From the NCBI GenBank assembly GCA_013398015.1, contig VZRR01004515.1:323249-387248 (forward strand): 64,000 nt of DNA, read 5' to 3'. A program made the translations under genes and the position numbers. The notes beneath the pieces were generated by a model. It made no database searches. It was given only the letters and a program-made list of their open reading frames with translations, and was not told the DNA's origin. This DNA comes from Oreocharis arfaki. Its lineage: Eukaryota; Chordata; Aves; Passeriformes; Paramythiidae. Numbering within the stretch: position 1 is the stretch's first letter; every line of letters starts with the position of its first letter. Below are positions 12,201-26,795 of the stretch, one piece after another.

Positions 12201-15200
12201 GATATGCAAGACTGAGGCAGCTGTATAGGTGTGTGTATGTGTGTGGGAGAGAATGGAGCTGCAAAATGTCACACTTTTGCCCAGTACTTCTCAGCACACC
12301 CAGAAAAAAAACATGAAACAAAGACCCTCCAAACATTGCTTTCACACCAAGGCACACAGAAGTCAAGCTGATTTCTGGCTATCTTTGGAAAAGAGAGGTT
12401 CCCTCTAGTCATCTCTTCTCCATCTGTGGTGTCGTCGTAAACCTCTTATGGAAAGAACTGAGTTGTCCTTAGTCGAAGGCTGATGGCTTCCCCGGGGAAC
12501 CTCCTGCTGCATTTACAGTTGTCTGTATCCTTCTTTGGATACAGGCAAGTTTCTTGTATAGCTGGCCTTGAATTTCTGCCATTGCCCTTGACCATGTAAT
12601 AGGTTTAGCTCAAAGCTTTCTCTTGACTGCCTACTGCTCCAGTGCCCTGAAGTATCCATGTGACATGTGCGTGGCTATGTCCTGAGCTCCCCCTGGTTGC
12701 CCCTGCGTGGCTGCTGCCTTCACAGCCCCAGTGCATTCAGTGCCATGGCCAAATCCTGGTGTTTGGCTAGGGCCACCAGCAGAGACCCAACACTGGTGAT
12801 TGACAGCACTTTGCTACTGCTTGGTGTGGTCTTGAGAACAAATCAGTCAGTTCAGTTGTTCTGTAGTGGGGAAAAAAGCATTGAAGTTAAGCCACTCTCC
12901 TCATGAATCATCATGGCCCTGCACATAAGGGAAGGTAACCACATCCAAGGGACAGCCAGGTGGGTTTGGAGGGGTGGGAATGGAAAGGGAATAAGAAGGA
13001 GTCCATGAGAAATCCGTGGTTGGTTGAGGGAAGTACAGTCATTTTTGTGCGCACCCACAGCCTCTGATCTGGGCCAAAGTTACCCTTTTAGAAATTTTGA
13101 ACAGCCTTCACCTGGCAGAGGGACCTTATGTTGCATCAATGCTTCACATCACGTGGTCGAAATTATTTTTAAATCTTGGATTAGGTGCTTTAATCATTAG
13201 GCACACTTCCCCACTGACAACAGCTTTGGGTTTTGTAACTTCTTCACAGTACTTATCCAAAATGCTAGTGATGCTTCTCTTTATTACGTTCAAGAACTTA
13301 CTACTTTTAGTGAAGTGTTCACCTGCTTAAATTATTTATACATGCCTTGCGTCTTGATTATAGTTAAACCAAACAATATATATTCATCTCTTTTAATCTC
13401 TTTTTTTTTTACTTTGCTCCTTCTTGCTTCCATAGAAACTTATTTCTATTCATATGGTCTTTCTGATGACAAAGTGGCCAGAATTAGAAGGAAAAACTGG
13501 CAGTGCTGTTGTTGCTGAGCTGTGCAGAGATGGAGGTGACATGATACAGCTCCATTGGCCCTTTTTTTTGATTACTGCACAGTCATATAGCACATCCCTC
13601 TCTCATTCTCATCCCTCATTAGCCGCACTGCCACTTCGGCTTTGTCTTTCTCACTTGTGGTCAGTGGCTTTGAATTTTTTTTATCCTTATCTCTTCTTTA
13701 TTTAATTCTCATCCTCTTGAACTGCTTTTGATTTTATTTCATGTTACAGCCACTAGACATTTTTACTAGGGTGATGTTCGCATTTTCTCCAAAGCCATCA
13801 ACATAGATGCAAATTAGGAAAAAATCCAGCAGGAGTACCCTGGACACTTTTCTTAACTCAATCTGATTCTTTTACTGTTTATTTCAGCTTATGATCTGCT
13901 TAACAATCTTTTCCAGCAATGCATCATTTTCCCCATGAACATTAATTTTGAGTGCTCAGATCTCAGTGGTAAAATATGTAAATTGCACTGAATATGTGAG
14001 AAAGTCTTGAACAGTAAAATGCTGCTGTAATGCATAATTGTTTGAATTGTCCTCCTGACTCCACTGCGTTATTTTCCTTCTATTATATCACAATGGCATG
14101 AGCACATATATCAAAAAGCTGAAACGTGCAGGAATCATGACCGTCTACTCCTCCCCCATGTCCTGTCAGTTTCTTCATCCCAGATTAGTGTCTGTTGGCT
14201 TGGGAAGTAAAGAGGGAGCAGATGGACCACAAAATGAGATTCTGTAACCTTCTTACCCAATAGATCTGCTTTCTGCATGTATTCAGACATATTTACTTAC
14301 TGTAGTGACAATTATCGGTTTTATTTCTTTTACGAAAACCAAACAACTTCAGCTCAGTATGAAAGAGCAAACTAAATTGTCTTCTGGCACCATTACCATC
14401 CCTATAATTTCAAATCAATTAGGAGAAATGTGGCTGGATTCCTATCTGCACAGTACCTGAATATGCCCATTAAATTCGTAGACATGCTTAGGTATAAGGG
14501 GACAGACAGAATATGTACATTCTCTGGACTCTTAGGTAACTTTTTGTTGTTCATAACACAGGTCAGAAGAGCGCAGTTGTTTATTTCCGGTATTCTTTGT
14601 TTGAATATATTATTTGGACAATCAGATGAAGCATCTTTTTATTTTCAAATTAAGGGACTTGGATACAAACATAACCAAATAATAATAACTACAAAACTTC
14701 AAAACCATTCTGTAATGCTATGAAAATGCATCAAGTAAAGAATTCCATTGATTCAGAAACTTGCATGTTTCCTGTGCCTCATTCAAGGTGCACCCATTCA
14801 GAGCACTAGACATATTTTAAATGAGAAGAAATAAATAAATGTTTGGTTAGGGTGTAGCTGTGAATGGAAGCTTCCCTCAGCCATGCAGCATGTCAGTATA
14901 ACCATGCATTGAGCTCAGATCCACTGCTAGTGTAATGTTCTAATAGCAGCAGTGGTCTCTACTTCAGCCTTCCATGTGAGCAAAATGCTGTGTGTCTCAT
15001 CTGGGATAGCAGACACCAGCCCCAAAAACACTGAGGTGAGATTCAGCTTGCCTTGTAGCTCTCTAGGAAGAAGGTGCTTCAGCTGAGGCAGCTGGGTGCC
15101 TCCAAAGAACAAATAATCTCAATGCCTCAGGCAGCCACTCCAGAAGATAAATCTCCTTCCAGATGTACTGATCTCTGTAACAAAACCTCTAGAAAAAACC

Positions 15201-18200
15201 TTAGAGCAGACACCAAACTTTTAGACGACTCAGGCTGAATGCAAGGAATCCAAGTATATTGTGACAATGCATTTGGCCAAATACAATGCAACGAGCTCCT
15301 GTAATGGAAAAAGTGCCTTCACTCTCATGCTGAGCGAATGGGACTTGTCCAACAAGTATATGGCACACATATGGCCCTGCGCTGGAAGCACTGGGTATCT
15401 TCCTTAGCAGGAAAAAGGAACGTGTTAAACCTAGTGATTAGGACCCAGAGTTTTAGGAGGTTTAGGTACTGGGGAAAATAAAATCAAGAGGTAGAGACTC
15501 TTGAGTGCAAGAATTGCCTGGCTGCCTTATATGCACAAGTGCATTGCCAAGAGCTGCAGGTGTTCAATCAGACTGCTTTTATTTGAGGTGCCTAACATGG
15601 ATTTCGAAACCACCATGTAGGCAACCCGGCTTGAAAATTGACCTTAATTTCTTCTAATTGCATGTCTTATTCTTCATTATTTTTCTTGTTAGAGACGGAA
15701 TTTTGAAAGGCGATTCACTAGTGCAGCTATTTTTGACTCATCGCTGCCTGTCTTACTTTGTGTTATTTAATGGGTTCCAGTGGCCATATGCTGCAGAGAA
15801 TCCTGGAACAAAGTGAGTAAACTGGGAGGCATTGCTCAGAAGGATAAATTTCACAGTTGGAAACACACTTAATACTAAGCCTTCTAACCAGTTTTCCCAG
15901 AAATCGCAAGCTTGATTGCCATGATATCTGAACATGGCATTAGCTACTCTAATGAGGAAAATAATTGATATGCTATGGAAATTAGGTCTAATTAGATCTT
16001 GTTAAGATAAATATCTCAGTTCAGCTGAAAACTTGAAGAGATACATTTTGCAGCATTCCAGATTATAAATATGACCCTTGTTCTTCACCCCCTTCTGCGT
16101 CTTGGGTTACTACTGGTAGAAATGGATGTGAAAAGCCTCCTTATCACAATCACTACATTTTATACCCACTTGACATAAAATAAGTGACAAAGATGCTGGA
16201 TAGTTTAAACTTTGCGTAGCTTAGAACCCATTCATTTTTTACATCAGCTTCAGACGAAGAGCCAAATTTCAGAACTGTGCAGCAAAATGTGTCTTGCCTA
16301 TTCATTTTCTTATATTAAAGAAATATATTAATGTTTATAGATTTTCAGATCCACGGCAAATAATGTTCTTCGGTGCTCTTTACCACTGTTTTCAGTGACT
16401 TCAGAACAACATGCATGCCAAATTATATCAATACCATCTTAATGGAAGACAAATATTGAATGCAAACTATATCAAAATCAAAGTTCCTTTTAAATTTAAA
16501 GGGAAAAACAAGAAAGAAAGTCAAAAAATATATAAGATGAGCTATCCAAAAGGCGGCGAAATTTCTTTAGTATTTAGACCAAGCAGATGACTGACACCTC
16601 CATGTATACTTTGCAAGGTACTGCCAAACAATGGGGCAAACTCATCTTCTCTCTTCACTGGTGGTGTTGCCATGGGACTCAGAGCAGGATGAAACCTTGC
16701 TAGCAGCTGTTTTGTTTTCTTCCATCTTGCGAAAAACACAGATCCAAAATAGTTACTGTCCCAATGGGCTTGAGTTTCCATCTTGCACACTGACACTTCT
16801 TCTGCAGAGCAAAAGAGATGGGAATCAGTGTTCTGCAATAATTTTAGTTTGGTATTTTTTCATTGCCACAGAATAAGCTATTTAAAGTGAATCCTTTAAA
16901 AGTCTATCTTCAGATATTATTTTTTCAGATCCCCTGAGCTAATGACCTACAAGCCCTAAAAAAACTTACGCTGTAACATCGCAGGCCATTTTAAAAACCT
17001 AACATGCCAAGTAGCCAATTTCCCTTATTTGATGCAATTCCTCTGCCATCAGCCTGGCGGAGCTGGCATCTTTAGACAGCTGTTTCTGTTCCCCGCAGTC
17101 ACCAGCTTGCCTTCTGGGGAGCAGGATGTGCTGGGGGCTGACTCTACAGAGCCCCCGGGACACTGCCTTGGTGCACCAGTGCCACTGGGAGCCAAGGGCA
17201 CAAGGAAAGCACAGGGAACCAGTCTGGGCTGGGGAGATTTGTCCATGAGGACCACCACTCCAGGGGGCAGATCCACCAAGTGGTCCCTGCAACGATGAGG
17301 GTCTGATGGCAAAAAGCACAAAGGCTTTTTCTAGGCAAATCCACTCCCTCTGAAAAAGAAGCAAACAAAAATCCATCTGTATGTCCTGTTCATGGCAAGT
17401 CTTGAGCAAGGGGAAAGGTGAATTATCTGATTTTTGCAGTCATGGTTCCTGACAGCTTTTCAATGTCTCTGTGTCTTGATAAATACATACCTCTGTCCAT
17501 TGACCTTTTTTCTTATGAGTGCGGGGGAAACTAGCTCACAGGGCAGCTACTGTGTAATTTCCCTGGATGAAGGAGAATAATAAGTGAGTAAAACAAGATG
17601 ACTCTTCCTATGACCTTTAAATATTAATAAATTAAATATCTATTTGCATTACTCATTTTCTATTATTAATGTTTTTCTCTTCTGTTATTCTTAGTCTTTC
17701 TGGTCATTACCACCAGAAGATTCTGCATCTTCCATTTCAGAAAATACCTGCAAGAATTGAGATGATTCTTAAAGATTCCCTCCATGTATACATGTACATA
17801 CACAGTCACTGGATGAGATACCATGCAGACCAGCAGCAGATGTATGCAGACTTCTTCTGTGGAAGTCTGTAGCAATGATTTCACTATTTAAGTCGCACGG
17901 CACCAAGGCAGCAGTTGGGTTTGGGGTTTTTTTAATCTATTTACTCTTTTTGTGACAAACCTAATGATTGCAGAAATGAGAAATCAGCCTGCAAACAGTC
18001 CAAATTTAAATAAAATCACCCCCACAGTAGACTATAACAGTGGCAGATGGACAGAGGAAGAAAGTGTATATCGTCATATTTTTTGCCATTATAGTATAGA
18101 CCCTTTCAGATTGCAGCAAGCGACTTGCCATCTGCAAATCTGAGTCGTTCCTTTACTGCTGAGGCACTGATTCAAAAATCATGATTTGTGAAGTTTGAGT

Positions 18201-20400
18201 TAAAGTATTAAGAGGCTTATCTCTCATTTTAAAGGCATACTGATCTCCTGATTTTACTTCAAACACATGGGAAAAGCGTCCTGAAAATTTCTCTCAGCGT
18301 TTTTCTTAAGACAAAACCCAAAGCCACTGCCTCACGCTTAGGTATGTGGTGAGGTAATGGGTTCTGCACATGAATAGCTTTTTGTCAAATAGTCTCTTAT
18401 TGCTGTTGTTCTCTGGCTTTTGTTTGGTTTACTCTTTGAGGAAGTGATTTGCTCTATGCCTATAGGATATGTAGATCACACTGGGCACCTTCCTTACAGC
18501 AGCACACGTACTGACAGCAGCAGTGAGCATTGGTTTTCACGCTGACCCTCTGAAGAGAGAAGAATATGATCACTGCACAAATGTCATTGATTTTTTAGGG
18601 CCAGATCTTCATTTAAATGGCCGCTGATTCAGTGGAAGTGTCAATTTAATACAGATTTGCAAACAAAGTCTGGGCACATTTTAAAAACCTCTCCGTGTGT
18701 CTACCCACCTCTGCTTTCCACGGTTTTATCCAACCGTAAGTTTGCAAAGGATGTGGCCATCACAGAGATCAGACAAACATACTCAATTTGCAGCCTACCA
18801 GGGTTTCTGATGCTTTCACACTATGGGCAGGGAGTTACTTGATCTAAGGGTCAGGATTCTTACACAGGTTTAACTTACCAGTAACCAAAAAATCGCCTCT
18901 AGGTATGAAAGCCTATTTTGAACTTGTTTAAGAAGGGGAGGCTGCAATTAAATTCTGGCAATTCCCTTTCAAGAGGTGCTGCAGTACACTTTGCATTGCA
19001 GTATTTCTAATTTTCACCAGGTCAGAGTTGCTCTCTGTGAGGCAAAAAAAGAAAAAGTTTATTTTGCTAATCGTACATGCAAAAGCCATGTACAAAATAA
19101 AATACTAAATACAGTAATTAAAGTAATTTTTGTTAAAATATTTTTACACAATAAACCTCTGGCTTTGAAAACTCTACCAGAAGCAAAAGAAAAACAAACT
19201 GTAATGAAAAAACTGAAATCAGAGGCTACTAATAACACTAAAGGGAGCCCAGAAGCCAAATTAATGTTTCTACAAAGAAATACTTTTCTACACCAGGCAA
19301 ATTCCTATTAAGACCTTTACCTGGGTCTTTATAGACAGGATTCAGATTTCATTTTGAAGTATGTTTTTTTACAAACTGTTTAGTGTTCATATGTCATTAC
19401 CACTGTTGGGCCAGATTGCACCTGGCATCAATATAAACAAAGCTTTGGCAAGAATTTTTTCCTTTGGGATGGAGACATCTGATTTTCAAGCTGAAAACAT
19501 GTCAGTGTTGCAAGACACTCCAAATAGCCTGTTTTACCAGTGCAGTAAATTAACCCGCCTGGTGTAGTGTTAAATGCTTTACAAACATCGACTGAAGGTG
19601 AGGGAGGGAAACAGCGAAAAACAAACAAAAACATTTCATTAACTTGTTTGACTATGAGCAGTGAAAAAAGTACAAGCAAAGCTTGAAGGGGGGAGGATGC
19701 CTAGGAGACAGGACAGCAAAAAAACAAATTTTCAAAAATTTGTCCTGTGTTTAACCCAGAGATTGTGTGCCATGGTGTGGGAAGACACGGAAGGAGCGGA
19801 ACGAGTTATTTAAATGATAGGAAAAGCATCCTGATTTGAAAAGCTGTTCAGGATAACGGCAAACAGTGACTCTAACTCATCATTGCCTTGTCTAGAGGAG
19901 GAAGGTTTTTTGAAAGCTATTGCATGAAAGAGGTTCACGTTTAATGCTACAAAACACCGTTGGACAAAGACTACGTAGGCAAAACAGAGGATAAAATATT
20001 AGGCTATCCCCCTTGCCTCCCCATTGTTCAGGATGAAAAAGCTGAGCTGAACTTCTGGGCACGCAGAATTGGCTGCGTGAAAGCTCTCATCGCTAGATCG
20101 TGCATTTGTGCTAAGCTTGAATGGTCTAGAGGACAATGGGGTTCATCCTGCCTGTGGCTCTGCAGTGATTCTGCAATACAGATGTGAAACGAGAATAGCT
20201 GGAAAGTAGGTCCACATGCGTATGGAGTCGAACAACGGCCTGTCCTGAGAAACACAGGCAGAAGTAGCATTCTTAAATATATATATATTTATATAGCTGT
20301 TAGACCGAAGCCATTTTGCTACTCATCTTGCTATTTTAATTGTCCTAATAGCGGTCTATTTACAAACATGCATGTAAGTGGGCTAGAATAATTAATTAAT

Positions 20401-20420
20401 ATTCATAAGCATTCATAAGC
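20401..20420. repeat. Two exact copies of ATTCATAAGC
   Basis: A 10-bp unit is repeated head to tail without mismatch. It is minor and could be replication slippage. Confidence 0.85.
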
Positions 20421-20942
20421 AAAGTTTATGTTAGGGCAGATGTTAATTCCCAGGAGGATTACATTTCTATTTAGTATAAATTTATATTAGTAAGACCCAG
20501 CATGATTGATTCTTGCTTGGCCAGCAATAGAGGACTTAGCATCCATACTGGCAGAGATTATATCTGGTCAACAGGAAAGGAAAACTGGCCAAGAAACTGC
20601 CAACACAGAATCTGAAGCTGTGAAACCTGGTCAAGAAGAAATAAAGCCAAATAAGCAACAGATGAAAAATTATCTTAAAGCAAAGATCAAATCACTCAGT
20701 TGGAAATGAGAATTATATTGGAAAAGGTGGTGCTTAGAGCATGAAGGGACATAAGAATTTTAAAAACAATAATATTAAGAAATAAAATGGAGTGCTGAAT
20801 ACTAGTAATTTTTTTATGCAGACCTTAACATTTCCCAAAAATAAAAAACAAGTAGACAGTTTTAATATGCTCAGAGATGTCTGACAAATAGCAGAGAGGA
20901 CTTCTAAACTTTGCAAATCCTTTGGAAGAGAATGCCAGGGGT

Positions 20943-20986
20943 CTCAATACACAAGAGCCAGAGGCCTCAGTACACAAGAGCCATGG
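20943..20986. repeat. Imperfect tandem repeat, two units of about 22 bp
   Basis: CTCAATACACAAGAGCCAGAGGC (20943-20965) is followed by CTCAGTACACAAGAGCCATGG (20966-20986). It lies just upstream of the CR1 fragment. Confidence 0.8.
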
Positions 20987-21029
20987 ATATACTGGAGAGA
21001 CCTCAGGAATGAGCTCCAAAAACATTGAA

Positions 21030-21428
21030 GGAACTGGAGTATCTCTCCTCTGAGGAGAGGCTTAGAGAGCTGGGACAGTTCAGCTCAGGGAGATCCCATC
21101 AATGCATATAAACACCTGCAGGGAGGGTGCAAAGAGGGCAGAGCCAGGTTCTGCTCAGTGCTGCCCCGTGACAGGACTGGAGGCAACAGGCGCCAGCTGA
21201 AACATGGGAGGTTCCCTCTGAACATCAGAACACTTTTTCACTGTGTCGGTGACTGACACACGGAAGTTTCCCAGTGGTTGTAAGTCTCCATCCTTGGAGA
21301 TGTTCAAAAGCTATCTGGACACGGTCCCAGGTGAGCAGCTCTGGGTATCCCTGCTTTAGCAGGGGCATTGGACAAATGACCCCCAGAGGTCCCTTTCAAC
21401 CTCAGCAATCCTGTGATTCTTTGACTTC
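21030..21428 (+). mobile_element. CR1 LINE, 5'-truncated 3' fragment
   Basis: The sequence follows the avian CR1 3' end in order: the GAGTATCTCTCCTCTGAGGAGAGGC-like segment, GAGAGCTGGGACAGTTCAGC, AAACACCTGCAGGGAGGGTGC, a GGTTCCCTCTGAACATCAG block, TCTCCATCCTTGGAGATGTTC, a block near CAGAGGTCCCTTTCAACC, and the terminal CCTGTGATTCTTTGA. It lacks the 5' region and open reading frames, as most genomic CR1 copies do, and shows substitutions and small deletions against the usual consensus, so it is not a very young insertion. The exact 5' edge is uncertain by perhaps 20 bp. Confidence 0.93.
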
Positions 21429-24400
21429 ATCTGAAGCCCAGTGGGGAAGGTGATAGATCAAATGAAGAACCAGGAAAGAAAGAGGCTTTGGTAAGACACA
21501 AACTTTACAATAGTCTTCTCGTACTGTTGTACCTGGTACAGCACCCTCAGATGTTGGAGTGGTCTAGTGGGTTCAAGAAGGATTTGTTCCTGCACCTGTG
21601 CTGCAGAAACTGCCTCTAAAGAGGAGGACTTCCTAAGAAGTATATTGATTGCTTGCCAAATCAAAGACTGGAGAGAGAAATAGGTGGAGCACTTGCCAAC
21701 AGATAAAGCTGAAGAGCATTAATGCCACCGCCTATTTTGTCCTCAGAAAATAAGTGAAGTTCTCTAGGTGTAGAATAACTGCTAGGACCACTTTGGACAG
21801 TGTTGGCTACAGCCCCAATGTAAGCGAAAGCAAAGACCCTTTAACCAGGAAAGGACACAAACGACTTTCTGTATCCAGCAGCATGACAACACACCAGCAC
21901 AAGCACTGCAAACACACTGGCAGGGATGGCACCTCAGTGCCCAACTGGAATGAGAAAATGGAGCCAGGGAGCTTCCAGAGGTTGCAGGGGTGGCTGCCAA
22001 ACAGACACGATGCTTGGTGGCAGGCTGGCAGCATAGGGAGGAGCCACTGCCAAGAAAAGGGAAGAGAGTATCACCTGAGTCTCACCAGGGTTAACCTGCA
22101 CCTGATACAGGTGATGGGAGTGGGAATTCTGGCAGGAGAAAATGTCTCTGAGCACTTTGGGGGGAAAACTACCTTCTGTTCTCAATACAAAACACATTAT
22201 TACTGGGGCAATCAAAAAATATAAACAGGCTTAGCAAGTAAAGCAGAACAGTTTCCCAAAGAAGAGATTATTCAGGTAAGTAGAACATATTTTCACTAAT
22301 CTCTTTTGGCAGTCCTTCATTCAGATCAAGAAGGAGAGTCATATCAAGTAAAAGGACAAAAAAAATTGCTTAATACATACTTTGTTCAGACAGTTACACA
22401 ACAATAAAGCAAGTTAGGCAGAAATATAAGAGGAAAAGAAAGTGAGAAAAAAAGGCAGTTTAATGGGTGCCAAGCTTGTAAACACTGAATTCTATTTTAT
22501 CACTGTTGGTTTAAAATTAATATAAGATAAACAAAGCAGCAGTACTGTATGCAATGCAATGCAGTTATATTGCTGTAAAATCCTGATTGTCCATGAATTT
22601 TATTCACACAGGAAAATAAATTATATTGCTAGTAGCATTTTAGCAAATAGTTTCATGCCAGTGCTTTGCTTCAACTTAATGTTATTGGTGTCAACTAAAT
22701 CTGAAGTAGTTAAATCAGTACAAAGTCCAGGCTGACCCCAGCATTTATTGTATGTTTTTAGAAATGGTCCAAAGCTGAACCCATCATCTTATTAGTCGTT
22801 TACTTACACTGCATTTGGCAGAGTCATTGTCCAGAAAGTGAGAGAAAATATCTGATAAGCCATGTGTAAAGAATTTGAACTCAAACCCTGACAATGTGCT
22901 TGAAGTGAATGAAATTCATGTCAGATTTGGACGGATGCAAGAGTAGGCAACAAAAGCACAGGTGAAGGAGCCCTGCATATTCAGGCCTGGAAAAATGCCA
23001 TTAAGGGAACCACATAAATGAAGGCAGAAGTTGTGTTAGTCAAGTAATCAACGATTTAACAAGGTGCTCTGCTTCCAGATGCCGCTGTTGGTTATGCTGA
23101 GGTAATTTTATGGGGAAATATATATGGATGCAAGAGTGGGGTGGGGGTTTGTGGTGCGGGTTGTTAAGGGATGCAGGCATTTTCTTGAATCCTGCTACTC
23201 TCCTCATTGGCACAAACTAGGTGAAATAGTGGGTGCTTAGCTGGCTGGGCTCCGGTGGAAGGAAAAACAAAAACGGCTCAAAAAGTTCCTTTTTCCATGT
23301 TGCTCTTCCTAGCTGCTTATTTTCATCCTTTGCCATGCCCTTGCTTGCAGTGGTGCAATTGCTTGTTTGACCAGGCTGTAAACAGGACTGATTAAATGAG
23401 ATGGGATAAAAAACAAAATCCTGCTCTCCCATACAGAAAAACCTGAGTTTCTCTAATGGGATTGCTTCAGTGATCCAGTTTGCATCTTGGCTCAAGAAAC
23501 AGTTGATTGGAAATGCTCGCATAAAGAAAAAGTGGGGCATGGAGTGGGAAAAAGTGGAAGAGGGCAGGAACTGCTTAGATCTTGCAGAAATAATCATATA
23601 TTGGTTTCTTTTATTGTTTTATTGGGAAATATGCACCAACTTTACTTTTAACTTCATAGATATTCCAGAAGCCCCACTGAGGAGCACCTTCTCAGTCAGC
23701 CTAGCATTTAAAAATAATTTATTTCATCAGGAAAGTAAGTTGAAGAAAAGCTTAGGGAAAGAAATGTCACAAGTTCCCAAATTCCACTGCAATCGGGAAT
23801 ATCTAAATGAAGAACTTAATCAGGTTTTCAAGAATACCAGTAAACAATTCTCTCCATGTCTATAAAGTTGTGTATAGTATTGTACCAGTATAGGACATCT
23901 ATCAGTGATGTACAAATACCACCCTACAACTGTAGGGTTGATAGGGGTGAGATGTGACCTGGAAAACAGCCACCTTCTCAGGTCCCACTTTCAAAAAGGA
24001 GAAAAATCTCAGTTCCTTTGACACCAATCACAGATCTAGGCAGGGAAAAATTCACATTGTCAAGTTTTGTTTAGCCCATAGAACACAAGTGAATTCATTT
24101 CTAAAAGGTTCCTATTCCTTGCCATGAATAGATGAGTCATGGAGTTTATTTTTAATCATTTTACTTTGTATCAGGGATCAGTCTCTGCCTCAGCTAGTCC
24201 CAATGCAGGGACACAGGGGACATGGCATTCTGGTGCTGTTTCCCCTCTCCCACTCCTGGGTTGTGGGGGTGGAAAGAAGGGAAGGCAACTGCTTTTGTAC
24301 TGCTGCCCATCCTTCAGGGGCTCCGCCAGAAGGCGTAATGGTCTTTGCCTCATCATATGGAGCATCTGAGAAAATGTTGCCTGCAGGGCGTGCTAAAACT

Positions 24401-26775
24401 GGCATTTGGGGTGAAGTGGAGATTGTTGGGTCCCTTGACTCACCCCAGTCTTCTTCTAGAAGAGAAAGAAGTAGGATTTCTGGCAAATCCAGCTTAATGA
24501 GGTGGGTCTTTGTTAAGGTGAGCATTGGCTGAGAAATACAAGTATAAAACAAGTTTGCTTTCCAGGAAGGAAAGAGTAGTGTCAATTTAGTGCAAAGCTT
24601 GTTAGATCAACATTTCCTGTGTTCAACATCTCCTAGCATTATTCTCCCACTGAAGTAATTCCTTCAATTACAGGCTACTTCTACAATGCTAAATGCATGT
24701 GATCCAAGGAGAGATCCCTGCTGCCCTCACCTAGCGTGGCTGAGGGGCTTGTGCCCGCATGGCATAGGGGCACATTTCTAGAGCAGGTTAAGTGCAGTTA
24801 TGAATTAGTAGCCCATGTGTGCCCTGTGTCTCCTTATGGGGTTTTGATAGAGTAGTTAGGTTTGTAGTATGGTTGTTTTTTGGGTGGTTTTTCTTGATTT
24901 CCAGCTTATGAACAGGGTGGCGTACCATCGTGAGGTTTTTAAACTTCAGCTGAGGATGTGTTGCACACCCTGGGGTGCGGCAAGATGGCTCACGTGAGTG
25001 TTTGAAGGGACACAGGCTTTGCTGGAGCAGAGTGGGGGCAGCTGAACTTGCTGCAGTCCTGCCCAAACCACTCTTTGGGCATGATGCCTGGAGAGACCTA
25101 TCTCTGAAACCACACCTGTGTTGTGGTTTTGAGGAAATAGATGATTCAGTCCCTCAAAGGAGAGTCTGGATGTATGTGAGCAGTTGTGCCTTGTGGGCAG
25201 CTGGGACCCAAGACCTTTGGGTGGATCTGGGAGTGAAGTTAATCCAGTGGTATAGATTTTCTCAGAGAGTCTGTACATGGAAATTGATATGAATGGCATG
25301 GTCTCACAAGGGCATATACTGTACTACATGAGGTAATTTCTACTTTAAAAAAAAGCCTGTGAGATGAGAAAGTTTCAGAAGTCCTCTTCTAGATGGCTCA
25401 AGAAGCCATGTGGTGGGAGGACTTCCTGGGAGTGCCTTGCCCAGTGTAAGGCACCTGAGTGACCAGTTTTGGTCTTGAATCCCCATTGCATGGAAATAGA
25501 CACATCTACAAGGTGACACCACTTAACTTTAAAATATAGGTTGAAAATGAAGAGTTGAGAGCTTTTTTTATACCGTTACAGTTTTACTGTGAACATGAGC
25601 TGTAAACATCTGGACTTAGGGCATTCTGTGGGGCTTTGATCACATTACAGAATATTAATTTGCTAATTCACCAATGCAGATAATGCACTTTATGAAAACT
25701 GAGATAAGAACTGTTAATCAGTATTTGCACAACACCAGAAACACAACAGTTGTTTCAAGCTTTCTCTTTGAAACACCTGGTTTTATTAAGACTGTAGGTA
25801 GACTGGGAAAAGTTTCTTCCAGAAAAGGGGAAGGATAAAAGATGCCATGGCACACGTAACCTGATTTTTCTTAATGCCTTCCTCATTCCTAGGGGCTATT
25901 AAGCAGCTTGGGGCAGACACTGGTTCCTCCAGTACAGGCAGACATAAAGTTCTGGCCAGCTGGTTTTGTTTCAGAAAACCTCTGTTTACTTGTCTTGTCT
26001 TTAAGCATTTTTCTTCAATTGATTTATTGAGTAATTGAGGCAATAATTTGCCAGTCTTTAAAATATTTGATCCATATCTCACTTAGAATCATCACACCTG
26101 AAATCAACTGCTGAACAGGGATTGATAGTTTACTAAAGCAGATGTGCTTTTGACAGACAGCAGTGTATTTCATTATCAGCATTAACAAAAAGATGCACTT
26201 GTAAAAATAAAAAATGTATGTCTAAATGTACACATTTTCCATAGTTATCTGTTATATACTGCCAAATAAATACATCTTAAACTGTAATATTTTTAAATAA
26301 AAAATTAACATAGAGTTAAGTTCAGATGAAAGAAAAGTATTACCCTTTTTTAAACTGATATATCAGATTGCATGTTTTGTGGCCTTTTTTCATCATGCAG
26401 CAGCTCATTTGGACTGTCCAGGAAGACTAATTAACACTAATGCCTCTAAAGAATTTTCATTTGTGATGCTAATCTGTCACAAAATCAAAAGTATCTTCAG
26501 AAAGCCATGGAAAAAAGTAAAGAGCTTCTTGCAGCCAGCTTAAATTAGTGTTAGCTTGATTTGTGTTAATTGAAAGGTTGTTTACATCTCTTTTGTAAGT
26601 GTTTATAAAAGTTGGCAGACAGAAGAATAGCTGCTTACCTACATGAACAAAACTTTCATTTATTTAAGCTGCTGTATATATTACTATCATTAAAAACCTC
26701 TTGAAACATTTCTCTACACACCGTCTTAAGGTGTAGGCCTGTCTCTGTGTTTATGTACACACGGACACACGCATG

Positions 26776-26795
26776 CACACACACACACACACACA
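26776..26795. repeat. (CA)10 microsatellite
   Basis: Ten uninterrupted CA dinucleotides, preceded by further interrupted AC units (ACACACGGACACACGCATG). Confidence 0.97.

Noticed and set aside
20506..20709. 67-codon frame with a plausible Lys/Glu/Gln-rich helical product
   Set aside because: Too short, with no known domain and no splice context strong enough to call an exon.
21754..22224. 156-codon open frame with His/Lys-rich segment downstream of the CR1 copy
   Set aside because: No CR1 endonuclease or reverse-transcriptase motifs and no other family. Minus-strand frames are equally open.
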